Source of the DNA: Hypericum androsaemum
Lineage: Eukaryota; Streptophyta; Magnoliopsida; Malpighiales; Hypericaceae
Direction: 5' to 3'
DNA: 64,000 bases
Assembly: GCA_963995505.1 (NCBI GenBank)
Contig: OZ023180.1
Span: 14,460,689-14,524,688 of the forward strand
In this document: positions 1 through 11,660 of the stretch, piece after piece
Position numbering within the stretch: the stretch's first letter is position 1
Layout: every line of letters begins with the position of its first letter
Notes under the pieces: generated by a model
The model's input: the letters and a program-made list of their open reading frames with translations, nothing else
Told to the model about the DNA's origin: nothing
Databases searched by the model: none
Program-made: the position numbers and the translations under genes

Positions 1-425
1 TGGGACTGTCGTTTTGCTACTTTGGAGTGTGGCCGTTATGGTTTTATGCTCAGTTATCACCCAGAAGTTTATTTACATTGTCAACTACAGTCTACAGATG
101 TCCTATACATTAACTTGGTAACATGTCAATGCTCCAAAGCCATTTTCTTCTTGATACATAAATTATACGATAGTGACTCAGAGTTGCAATGCAGTAGTGC
201 GGAAGACTTAATCCGCTATGGAGTGCTTGCTTAGTTTGCTCCATCTGATGGCTTAGAGACTGGCTGTTCTTTTGAAGAAAACTTATAACATCCAAACTGT
301 TTGCTTACCCCACTTCCATTCCTACATGTCAAAAGACAAAGTCCATTTTCTGATTCTTGATACTCCATTATTTTATTTTTAGACTTTCAGTTTGATCTAT
401 GTTGCCGAAATTATAATCCTTGTAG
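1..425 (+). other. Probable intron or upstream part of the following gene
   Basis: No reading frame here resembles the conserved cysteine-rich exon that should precede the LDL-receptor-like motif of the next feature. The stretch is AT-rich and ends in a good acceptor (ccttgtag at 418-425), so I read it as intron. The 5' exons of the gene should lie left of the window. Confidence 0.5.
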
Positions 426-798
426 ATTGTTGTGATGGAAGCGATGAATACAGTAGCGGTGTTTATTGTCCCAACGCATGTGTCATGGGCGGAAATGTGG
501 AGTACAAGGCAGGGAACTATAATCCATCTGTAAAGGCCAAAGAATCAAAAAAAGTGTTGGATGATTTATGGGAGACTACAGGTGCGCTTTTGCAGGTTTT
601 CCCTTTGACTATGGAGACATTATAAACTGTTTTGCCAAACAAAATGGACTAATGCCTATCAGCGCAAACTTTGCAATAGCAGGATTGAAGATGGTGATCA
701 TCGTTCAGATACTTCTCTTAGGCGGTGTTTTGGTGTTCAGAAAGCTTCTTCGCCGTGCTAGGTTTAGGAGGAAACGTCAACTTTGGGAAATTCGATAA
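426..798 (+). CDS. Glucosidase II beta-subunit-like membrane protein, 3' end (partial)
   Basis: Last two exons, 426-581 and 683-798, joined over a 101-bp GT-AG intron in matching phase 1. The first exon opens with DCCDGSDEY followed by CPNACVMGG, the signature of the second LDL-receptor class A-like repeat of glucosidase II beta (PRKCSH) proteins, which help trim N-glycans in the ER. The second exon encodes one hydrophobic segment (LKMVIIVQILLLGGVLVF) and an Arg/Lys-rich tail ending at the stop. This short membrane-anchored form, without the long acidic coiled coil and MRH domain, matches what I recall of a small plant paralog of glucosidase II beta rather than the catalytic-complex subunit itself. 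The upstream exons are off the window, so integrity of the whole gene cannot be judged. The motif assignment is firm; the paralog assignment is inference. Confidence 0.72.
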
Positions 799-1991
799 GC
801 TTCTGTTCAGTTCACAGTATGACATTCCGAACTCTTTCCTTCACCTTATGAAACATCACATTCTTTCATGCATCGGTTGACTCATTTCGACTGTTGCAGC
901 TAGACCTGTTTTACACCTCGATTATCACGCTGTTGACGTGGTACACGATTCAATGGCAGCACCGTGATTGAGGAGACGGAAGCTTTCAGTGCAGAAGTGG
1001 AAGCATGAGCTTCCGAACACCGAACAAACCTACCAAGGTGTTAAGCTGCTGCTTTAATCGCCAGCGGGGAACCGTGTACTTCACTGGCACGTATTCTTAC
1101 TTAGTTCAGATCAATGGCACAGTGAATTTACAGTTTGAACTTTTACTTTCCTATATATTGCATACATAGACACTATCGAGAGTCGAGACGATTCCAGTAT
1201 TGCCCGTCCGCCAACTAGAATGTCTATTCTTTGTTTCTCGAACACACACCACATGTTCGATAAAATTCCTCTCTAGGAATGTTGACCAAACACGAATTCA
1301 TATACAGCTCCATCCTCCCTTTATAGCTCGCACGACCACGTCATCATCATCGTCCTCATTGCAACAGCAACCAGTCAAGAGCCTTGTGGAAGCCAAGAGC
1401 TGCGGCGAGGTCCCGGGCCTTTCACCTACTTCAAACCATCGGACGGGGACCCGAATCCGTTTTTGGTTCGTGTCTAATCTAATGTCCATGAGGATCATAG
1501 AACTGGAATCATTGATGACATTCTCGAGGGCAGGATCGTACAGTCTTCTTACCTATACATTCTGCAATGCCCCAGTTCCTTCGTCTCCCGTCCTTTGTGG
1601 TCCTGCAACAGATTCTCCGTTCGGGTTCCTTGCCCGAACCCCAGACTCCTTTGATGCTGTCCTCGGCCTGGACTTATCGAACAAGTGAATGTCGGTCCGC
1701 GGTGCCTGTTAGGGGGATGAAATCTTGGCTAATCAGCCGAATTGTGTTAACAGTACATTACATTATTTGTCTTACAGGTGGATAGGTCGAGCTTCAACCA
1801 TCAGTTTAATGCAGCAGAGGATCTCTCTCTATAATGTGGTTACGCTGTCTAAATCCTTGCTTTTTTATCAATTCCTTTGGCTTACAAATGTCTTATTTCT
1901 TTAAAGTATCTATTAGCATCATTTGCTAGAACATAGTTCATAGGAACATTCATGTATATGGATAAGCTAGCTTGTATAGGACTACTCCTGA
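799..1991. other. Intergenic region between convergent genes
   Basis: Holds the 3' flank of the glucosidase-like gene and the 3' flank of the converging cysteine protease. A GC-richer patch at about 1200-1690 is open in several frames on both strands, but I recognise no protein there and see no splice structure, so it is not called as a gene. Confidence 0.5.
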
Positions 1992-3110
1992 TCAGTTCTT
2001 GACTGGGTAGCTTGGCATCATCGCAATGCCGCAAGTTCCCTTTTTGCTGCCGCCACCACGCTTCATCCGTATATAACCAGATTCACCCCAATCCGTGCCC
2101 CACGAGTTTTTGACGAGCCAATACTTTTCGTCACCGCTTTCTCCATAGCCAACTGCTGCAACTCCGTGGTCGAGGTTGGTTCCACAGAATCCGCTGAAGA
2201 TACCTCCCGAGTATAGCTGGATTTCAAGACCGCCAGCATCAATCGCGACGGAGACAGGTTGGTGGGCGACAGCAGCTTGTAGGCTGTTTTCGTTATCTCG
2301 AGGTACTGCTTCATACCCTGTGATTCTGGCTGCAATGTATTTTGTTTTTGTTTTCTCGCAGGTTCCCTGTGAACCTGTGTAAGGGTAAAATCTTTCGGTT
2401 GTAAGCCCGCCGCGTTTTTTGACAAATTCGAATGCTTTGTCCATCTCTCCGCCCTTGCATCCTTGGTCTTCAGAGTCAACATCACAGTCAACAAGCTCTT
2501 GTTCTGAAAGAGACACCAATTTCCCCGTTCTGATTTTGTTGACGCCTTCTATAGCTGCCACAGCTGAGAAAGCCCAGCAGCTACCTGCATTCCAAATGAA
2601 TGGATCAGCGGAAACTTTTCCCGTGAACGATAGTTAAGTTTTAAGGGGCAAGTAAGTACCGCATTGTCCTTGATTCTTGATCGGAGTGACAGCGCCTTTC
2701 TTCCTCCAATCCACAGCTGTTGGCAAACCCGTATAGTTTGCATACCTATTGCTTGGCTCAATCTCCGGAAGTGCATTTCGACGAAGGCCCAGGTAGACAG
2801 ACTTGAACTCATCGTTGGTCAGGTCCGCGAACTTGTTATCGGTGAGCTGGTGTGATTTGTTTTGAGCATTGATGTAGTCTACAAATTGCACATTGGACTG
2901 GTATATCCCGAATCGCAATGACCACTCATTTTTATCCTTGTAGGTCTTGCCGTATGTTTCCGTCCACTGCAGGAACCTTGTTTTGATGCCTCGAGGGGTT
3001 TCCACCGAAGGCATCCCACTCTCCGACTCAGCCCGTAAAGGTATCCCCAGAAGCCACAAAGATATCAGAACCAAGCTGCAGGTATGTCTTACAATTGCAA
3101 CTGTCTTCAT
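1992..3110 (-). CDS. Papain-type cysteine protease (C1A family)
   Basis: Two exons, 3110-2660 and 2584-1992, with a 75-bp intron inside the Gly codon just before the active-site Cys; the join is in frame and gives 347 residues. Order: hydrophobic signal peptide (about 1-27), I29 inhibitor propeptide with an ERFNIN/GNFD-type pattern (about 45-105; [12 protein letters not shown]), and a mature enzyme starting near LPTAVDWR (129). The catalytic set is complete: Gln148 (oxyanion hole), Cys153 in GSCWAFS, His290 in [11 protein letters not shown] and Asn310 in KNSWG. There is one glycosylation sequon (NYT, 125) in the propeptide. It has neither a granulin domain nor a C-terminal KDEL, so it belongs with the SAG12/SAG39-like group of vacuolar or secreted proteases rather than RD21 or CEP types. 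Those proteases are typically senescence- or stress-linked; that role is inference here. It converges on the glucosidase-like gene. Confidence 0.95.
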
Positions 3111-3148
3111 GGTGTAGCTTGTGATGGTGGAGGCACAATCCGCGGAGA

Positions 3149-3156
3149 TTATATAT
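3149..3156 (-). promoter_or_regulatory. TATA-like box of the cysteine protease gene
   Basis: The minus strand reads ctcatatataatctcc about 40 bp before the ATG at 3110. If used, the leader would be very short, around 10-15 nt. No other clear TATA was seen closer to the start. Confidence 0.4.
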
Positions 3157-3164
3157 GAGATTTC

Positions 3165-6100
3165 TTGGCTCTCAATGCCGAGTTTTCGGATCGAAACTCT
3201 TTCCTACACCAGATACTACCTGGTTCATGCATTTTGTACTCCGCAGTTTTTGTGGAGGTAATGTCTCTGAGTTGCAGTGCCTTAGTGATAAGTGCAATGC
3301 TGTTGCATTGTGTTTTGTATTGCATCTGAGCTGAATGGTTTTACTACTTAGAATGATTGTGGTAACTCTCTCAAGAGTCAAACCACGCGTAACATCCGAC
3401 CCACGAGGTATGATTATTTCTGTCATCCCAAATCTCTCTTGTTGCTTTAGCAATAATTCGGCTCAATTTCCCAAGACATAAATTCTTACCAGTTTTCAGA
3501 ATGCCTTTGGGCTTTGAGTCTCCATAGCAGCAACCCAGGCCCACCCAATCTTGACTTACAAAATTTTGCAAGATTTGAATTATTGGTCACTAGAGTTGGC
3601 ATTATTTATGGTTGATTGATAATCTTCTCCTCAATCTATCTTTTTAATAGTCATTTAGGGGCATGGTCCAGCCCATCTATGATACATGTAAAAGAGCCTC
3701 TATACAGTCTATAGTACCTCGATAATTATCTCTGTCGTCCGTTTTGGGATAAATTTATCCAGAAAAACATAGGTTTTTTTAATATCAACCAATTGCGTCA
3801 ATTACTTCACAATCGAGCATGGTGTAGTTTTTGAAAGGTGACAAATCTTTCTCAATAAGTATTTCACGTTGCTTCGTTTACAATTAATTAAATCCAATAA
3901 CACTTGATTAAGTCATATCAACACTCTAAGAGAATAATTCCACATGGCAAGGTAAGTATGGGAGAAGTTGACACATTGCTATGATCGATACAACGACATG
4001 TTAGACCTATTTGAGTTCATGTCGATGAAGGTAATTGATGCGACTATATAATATATATTTTTTTTGTGACAGCTATCTCAAAGCTGTAGATGCCAAAGGC
4101 CTAATCTAGAAATGTCCAATAGCATATAATCCTGTCCATATCTTTTTCCACCAAGATTAAATTTATTCATTACACAAACAGAGATCCCTGTAACTTGGGG
4201 CACGATCCCTATGTATGTGTCTATGTCTGAGAGATAGATGTGATCACATGCTACCTTCATAATATGCACCTAGTGCCATGAAGATTCTTAATTGGCAGTC
4301 ACCTTCTTTAGCTAAAAAACGGCATTTGGGAATATAAAAATATATCCTATTACAAGGTTTCCTTCCTAATCATGCTTAGTGACTCCCATGCACTTGACTT
4401 AGAGCGCACAAACAAAAAGTCAAAAACCCACATTTATTCCAATTGTGATAGGGGGTGGAAGGTGCCCACAAGCTGTAATTGACATTTATTTTGTTTAATT
4501 AGAATATATTTATTGATCAACTAATTCAAGGTGTACTTAGATTAATTGATAGTAAAATTATTCTAGTTTAATTACAATGTCTCGAGTTCAAGTCCTTATA
4601 GTAATATTAGATATTTTTTGGAAAAATTTTACTACTATTCAAAAATCTTATTTTACTCGAAACTGAATTAATCAGTCCAGTGACTGTTCAGATACTAGAT
4701 GATATAAAAAACAATTCATGTTCACTTCAAATGCTCCTCCAACCAAAATTTAACTTTAATATATTTCAAATTTAAATTTAAAAATTCTAGTTAAACTATA
4801 ATAATTGTGTATCAGTTGATATAAATATTTCACGGTTATTGAAATTAAGATTGAGAGTAAGTTGAAAGGGAAAACAAAGCCCAAAAAGAGGATGCACATA
4901 TAGAAGTACCCTACATGTGGGATTGGTTTGAAGACAAAGCAACGAGAGCGGGCAAAACAATTCACATGGCCTCATGACACATTACAATTTATTCAACTTC
5001 CCATTTTTTTAATTCCACAGCTCATACGCCCCACAATCCAAGATCCCACACTGACTTCCTGCTATTTCTTGTAATTATTTCTTCTCCTTTTCTTTTATTT
5101 GTTTCATGTATATAATTAATTCTCCGTACCCCTTTTCCTATTTTTGAGTTTAATAATTTTTATGTGAGTATAATACTATTGAGTTGGGTTGAGTATTGCC
5201 ACTAACACTATAGCTAGTAGTGACTCAGTCCAACCCGGGTCACAGATAAATAATTAATTTTTCTCTCATCCACACACAACCCAACCTAACTAAATATTTT
5301 TCCTACTCTAATAGTGACCTTGTCCAACCTATGTTACCAAATAACAATTAATTTTTCTCTCATCCAGATACGTACATTATTTATACGAATTTTCAAAAAA
5401 AATTTAAAAATAAAATTATATACGAATTGAAAATATTATGCTCAATTTATAGAGAATAAAAAAATACAAAATTTTCATATTTTTATTTATTAACATTGTA
5501 TCAAGTGTCATTAGATTAGATAAAAAAGTAAAAAATATATATATAATATCAGCGACCCGGGCAGCGTGTCAGAGCGGCCGACACCTCTGCACATGTGGGG
5601 AACCCTTCCCTTTACTGTTTTCTTTTTTTATAATTAGTTAGTTTTTCTTATTCACGTCCCCGCTAGTCGAGGCCACTGATAACAATAGTCTAATAGAATG
5701 AGAAACTCTATCTGGAGTGTCATTTGAATCGTTGGATGGGGGAAGACGCACGTGACTTTAATCATACGTTTGAGATTTACTCGGTCAAATACAAAGGCAT
5801 TTTTTGTATTTCACCTAAAATCAGACAATGGTACAATATACGATATATAATTGTGCAATATGCAACATACATTGGTATATCACGCGACATACAATGTTAC
5901 TTCGATGTCAGACAATGATGCAACATGCTTTAAATATAAATTTCTAAACTTGTCCTTAGATAATCTTTGATATTACAAGTTTGATATCACGTGTGCGGAC
6001 CATTTCAAGTTATCCGTACAAGGTTCCCAGCAGCACTGAATCCGGGTATAGTATTATTCTTGTGTACTGCAACACCCGCGAACCTACAACGTTATCCACA

Positions 6101-7780
6101 GTCAAGACCCACACACACCATGTAAGAATCGTTACATTACAGCCATTTCAGCTCTTTTTTTTTTTGAGTACTAAATTCGTAGTATAACTATCAGAAACTT
6201 CCATATAAAGCAACCATTTCAGCTCTTTGCCTATTGTCTACCCCTTTAACCTCTACGGTTTTAATTAACATAACTATTTATTGACCAAAGAATAAATTTT
6301 AACATTAATACAGGTAAAGGATCAAAATCTTCCGTAAACTGTTTCTTGGCTGTTATTACCCCAAAAATTATCTGCACGGGTAAATCCGCAGTCTGGTTCG
6401 AAAATTAAGCTCTTCTTGGTTAGGAAGCAAAGAAACTAAGTGGCTTTTTTTCTCATTTTACAAACTAGATTAGATTTTCTTTTTTTGGTGGTGAAAGTAG
6501 TAATCTCTCCTTTAAAGTAAATCTGTCATTTCTTATTCAATTATGGAAATATAGCCACGTTAAAATTAGATAGAAGTGTTATGTCACCTTGATATAACTA
6601 CCAGAGTCAAATTTATATTACTTAATTCATTTAGTATTATAAAAAATGGATTTTTTTTTTGCAAGGATAAACTAAGCAATCCCAAGAATGGAGCTAAATC
6701 AAACTACGCGATGTGAATTTGGATTTATTCAGTTATATCAATGATTAACCAAAATTAGTGTACTAAAAATGGTAAGAGTGGAGGGGGATGCAAATCTTGG
6801 TAGCTTTTTGTCACGGACAAATTTTTAAACGCTCGAAGTTGCGATTAAGGCTGACTTAGGTTAGAAATAAGTTTAGTGCCGCACAAATTATTTGCGTGAA
6901 AAATTTTGACCGTAACATTTAGGTGTGGGGAGCATGGGAATGTTCTTTCCTGTGGAGGGTTAAAACAACGAGAGCATAACAAGGGTTTTAGGTTAGTAAC
7001 CCACTAACTAAAGGGAGAGAAGAGAAGAATGTGGTCACAAAACAAGGGCACGTGGTGACCGATTCCATTTTCTCATACCTATTAATTAAACTACAGGCGA
7101 CTTTCCGTTGAGACCCAATCTCCCAGCTGTTTCGCAGCTGTCCATGTGAGACCCCACTCTCACATTCTCTGTCTTTCTTGCTACACCACCACCACCACCA
7201 CCGTCGCATTATAAAAAAAAATTAATCCCCTCGCACAAAAAAAATTAAAATTTTTTGTTGTATAATATATTTAAAAAATGACAGTTTTTAAAATAAATAT
7301 TTAACATGTTTGTAATGGCTCAACTTTGAAATTTTTTAATTAAGTTTTTTTAAAGATAAAATTTACACCTGTTTACACTATGACTCCTTACAAGCGTTCT
7401 TTTATCTACTATTATCTAAAAATAATCAAGTTACTAATTATCCGACCAAACCAAGAAATAATCCCTCGTGTGCAAAATTATAGTAGATGCTCTAGACTTA
7501 CGTCAATCCATGCTACATCTCATGTCATTAAACTAAAAATCTTTTAACATTTTTTAATTAAATTAAAAATAATTTTTTTATCCTAAAAATTAGTTAACCA
7601 AGAATATAATATGGGTCATCAATAATATTATTGGATTTTCATTTCATTTCCCACCAACTTCCATACATATACAGCATCCAAAAGGGCATTAGTTTGAAAA
7701 GCCCTCCCTCCCTCCCTTTCAATTCAATGATGATTATGCTCCTCCCTTACAATTAGTATAATATGCCTGCCTCCCTACAA
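3165..7780. other. AT-rich intergenic region
   Basis: No gene recognised. It contains a loose direct repeat at about 5208-5270 and 5312-5370 (tagtgac...gtccaacc...aattaatttttctctcatcca), which looks like an old transposon remnant, and several homopolymer runs. The last few hundred bases (CT-rich, 7700-7860) are the promoter and leader region of the bZIP gene. Confidence 0.5.
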
Positions 7781-7917
7781 CATATCCTCTCTCTCTTTCT
7801 CTCTCTTTGCATTACATCATCAGATCACATATATATCTCTCTCCCTCCAACAGCATTTTGAGGTGCACCACTAATTCTATAGTAACAACAACAAACACCA
7901 AAACACCATATCCAAAC

Positions 7918-7920
<3 letters not shown>

Positions 7921-7964
<44 letters not shown>
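7921..7964 (+). repeat. (GA)22 microsatellite in the bZIP 5' leader
   Basis: Twenty-two perfect GA units ending 20 bp before the ATG at 7984, preceded by CT-rich tracts (7785-7808, 7838-7846). In plants GA/CT repeats near start sites can bind GAGA-type BBR/BPC factors. That is a known general property and is not demonstrated here. Confidence 0.9.
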
Positions 7965-7966
<2 letters not shown>

Positions 7967-7983
7967 CAATTTTTAAAAAAATT

Positions 7984-10395
7984 ATGGCTCAGCTGCCCCC
8001 AAAGATCCCTAACATGCCCCAAACCTGGGCTGACTTCTTCCCCCACCAATTCAACGTCCCTCCAGTGACCAGCATTGCCCCCACGACCACCGCCGCGGCC
8101 CCGTTGTGGGTGGACGAGTTCCTAGACTTCTCGTCCACCCGGCGCGGGGCCCACAGGCGATCCGCGAGCGACTCCATCGCGTTCCTGGAGGCCCCTGGCT
8201 CCCAACGGGGACCACCCACCACGGAGTTCGACAAGTTCGACGACGAGCAGCTCATGTCCATGTTCACGGACGACAACTCCCCATCTACGCCGTCCGACCA
8301 CGACAGCATCAACGACGACGACAAGGCCGGAGGGGATACAGTGGCCACCAACCTCGAGAAGAAGCTCGACGAGGTCCAATCCCAATGCGACTCCGAGACC
8401 ACCACCCCTCCTAATCCCGCCGGGGGCGACCGCCCCTCTGACCCCAAGCGCGTCAAGAGGTAATTAAACTAATTTTAACCGTTGTGTTAATTTTTTTTAT
8501 AGAATCTCCTATCGTGACATGCGGATATAATTCAACATTTTTTATTAGTTCAAACATTTTTTTTATAAGAGTTCATGAATTTAGATTGCTCACTACGAAA
8601 AAAGGGAATTTTGTTTTCCTATATCCAAGTTTAAATTTTAACAACATGCACGTTGTTGTTCTATTGTAATAATTTTGTCTTATATTAGCATAATAAAACA
8701 GTATAGGTTGTTGTAGGTATACTTCATTAATTGCCTATGCAATGATTAGGAGTTATTTTTCAATTCTACGTACATACGGATTTAATATGTCTTTTCTGTT
8801 TGGTGACCGTGGTACAGATTAAGTTAGATTAATATATTTTGATTTTTCTATGTTAGAGCTTAATTCATTAATTGTTGTAATAGTGGTAGATTTGTTTATA
8901 AGTATGAAAAATTTACCTACATATTGTCTTAAGATTTTGAGTTTCATATTGAAATTTTAGGATGTCATCTGAGCGGGTTAATCTTGTGGCTATTATTGCT
9001 CGCACGATTCTCATTTCATCATACGTTAATGAAAACTCGTGCAAATAAGTCTTGAAAATCTACCTAGACTTCTAATGTATTTAGTACGTACTTGGAAGTC
9101 TTTTATCTAAGAGTACATCTGATCACGAATGAGCAAATCAGAGTTTATTTATAGAAACTATAAGGACCCATTTGTACACACTTGGAGTAATCAATACACT
9201 TATACAAATACAAGTGCCTATATATATTCATTTCCCATAGTTATGCAATGTATTCAATACGTACCTAGAGGTATTTTTTATGTCCAAGTGTTAGCTAAGA
9301 AAATAAATGTGGATATAAATTATAGATCGCGACTGTTCACTGAAATGTTGTCTACTGATTTTATTATTTTTCCTCTTTAAAGATATAATTGGCATTTCAC
9401 CTCAGTGAAAAAAAAAACATTTTGTTTGGTCCAGAATATTGGCAAACAGACAATCGGCGCAAAGATCACGGGTGAGGAAGCTGCAATACATATCTGAGCT
9501 CGAGCGTAGTGTAACCTCGCTCCAAGTACGTATAATAATTCATGTCTATAATTAATTATTGAGAACAATCTGTTTGAATGTTAATTTAACTAATTTCACC
9601 AATTTGATTAATTTTTATGGATTTTGTAGGCCGAAGTTTCAGTTTTGTCTCCAAGAGTTGCATTTCTTGACCACCAACGCCTGCTTCTAAATGTTGACAA
9701 TAGTGCTATCAAGCAAAGGATAGCTGCTTTGGCTCAAGATAAGATATTCAAGGATGGTATGTGACATAATATATATATATATTTATATCATATACTTTCA
9801 TGAATAGACCTTAGTCCTATGAAAAATCCCCTGAGTGCTGTAGTGCATGCACATCTTGCATTGCATTTATATTAATTTATATCCTACCTTGAAATGAATA
9901 TTGTTAATTTCAAAGGATCCATTTTTCTGTTCTAGAAACTTGATGTAGGCTAGAGATTTAGAAAGACCATGGACGTGTTTGGTAAATCAAAATCATTAAC
10001 ACCCATATAAATTTAAAAATTAAATAGTCAAACATTTTGTAGAACTCTAATACAAAAACTTAATAATTGGGAACAACATATACCAACTTATTTACAAGCA
10101 CCGCGCTTATCAATATTGTACTTGCACATACCAAATTTACGAAAATGATTATGTCTTATTTATATTAAATTGTTATTCATATAATGTCGGATCAACTATC
10201 GTAAGTATCACCGAACTGATTCGGATTTTTTTCCACGATGCAGCTCATCAAGAGGCATTGAAAAGGGAGATAGAGCGGCTGAGGCAAGTGTATCACCAAC
10301 AAAATCTGCAGAAGTTGGAGAACAACAACGCACCAGCTCCTGACCCTACACCACCACATGCCACTGAGAAAGAGCAGCAACTTCTCCAAGTCTAA
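7984..10395 (+). CDS. Group E bZIP transcription factor (bZIP34/61-like)
   Basis: Four exons: 7984-8459, 9435-9525, 9630-9756 and 10244-10395. All introns are GT-AG with matching phases, giving 281 residues. The long first exon encodes an acidic, Pro/Ser-rich N-terminus with a HRRSASDS motif (57-64), a likely phosphorylation or 14-3-3 site in relatives such as VIP1. The basic region spans the first intron: ILANRQSAQRSRVRKLQY has the invariant Asn163-x7-Arg171. The zipper follows (ELERSVTSLQAEVSVLSP...). A proline inside the zipper is the hallmark of Arabidopsis bZIP34/61, which dimerise poorly with themselves and pair with other bZIPs; those relatives act in pollen and reproductive development. 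The C-terminus is Gln/Pro-rich. The start is the first ATG in frame after the GA repeat; no upstream in-frame ATG exists in the open stretch. Nuclear DNA-binding role is certain by family; targets are unknown. Confidence 0.95.
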
Positions 10396-11660
10396 CACTT
10401 GGGTTTCTTTTGTTCCTCCTCCAAACCGAGTCTTTTTGTATAATATCTTTTATCTTTGGTGAAAAAAAGTTGCTCCGGGGTCCATTTTGAAGACGAGTCA
10501 CGTCTTGGTCATAATTGGCCACCAGATGTTCAAGAACAGCATTATTTTTTTGGGTGTTATGTATTTTTACCATCTTTTTTTTGGGCCTCAATTTAGTGGT
10601 TGAAGACATAGTAGGGGACAATTGCGAATCTGTACAATCACGTGAGGTGTTCACAAAATATTGTATCGAGGGACCACCGAAAGGATTGAATTGCAGGAGG
10701 AAACAATGTGTACGTGATTGAGCTGGTGGAGTGGAGGAGATCTCACCAAAAGAAAAAGGATCAGTTGGGACATTTTTTATGATCTTTGTGTTAGCTAATA
10801 GATATGGGGGGCTGGGAGAATATTGATGATGATTCATTAGTTTCTTTTAGGTGGGGTCAGGTCAGGGTCATTCTTTTAAGAGGTCAGCTTAGGAGGCAAA
10901 CATTAGTGGTGTTGTATTTTATATATTTTTTTCTTAATCGTAGTCCTTAAACTAAATAGTAAAAAATGCGAATACATGTACATTTTAAAATTTTTTAGAG
11001 AATGAAATGTATTTATTCACCAAATATAAACCAAGGAAACTTATATCACACATGAAATATAGGATTCCAATTCCAAGACTCTGAAGAAAGAGTTATAATA
11101 AATACAAAAAATAAGGATCTTTCGGTCAATATCGAAGAGTTTGAACAACTTTTTCTAGATGAATGAAGTAGGGTAGTAAACTACGAGATAGATAATTTAA
11201 ATATGAAAATTAATCATTTAAAATAAATATCAAAAAAATAGATCGTTAATTCTGAACTTTCAATATTTCTGAATTTCTAAAAAAAAAACCGTGGCAAAAA
11301 AATATTTTTGACAATCTTATCGAGATTTTCTTTTATCATGTATCCAACTCGAATCAAGTTTCGAAAGTACTTAATGAACTAATATTTAAAACATTAAAAT
11401 GTGTGTCATGTATGATTAGAAGGAGATCAACAGGTCCAGGAAGTACATACATAGTGCAATTAATACTTTTGGTCATACCAATCTCATAGCTACATATAGT
11501 GTTACTCTACTAAAATTAAGAGTAAAACCAGAAGGAAAAAAAAAAGCTAGGAGAGTCTCCATAAGCACCTATACAATAATTTACATAAAGATGATTATAC
11601 AAATTAGTGGGTGTGATTGTAAATTAAATTAGTATTATGAGTGAGGATTACCAAAAAATG
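10396..11660. other. Intergenic region between convergent bZIP and GLR genes
   Basis: The bZIP 3' UTR runs into an AT-rich stretch. No gene or clear element was recognised. The GLR gene ends here on the opposite strand. Confidence 0.5.

Noticed and set aside
1200..1688. Open frame of 162 codons on + and overlapping frames on -
   Set aside because: No motif, no signal of splicing, no family resemblance on either strand; a CAT/GAC-repeat patch inflates openness. Left as unassigned.
8122..8456. Antisense and alternate-frame ORFs over bZIP exon 1
   Set aside because: Shadows of the GC-rich exon; the spliced bZIP frame explains the region.
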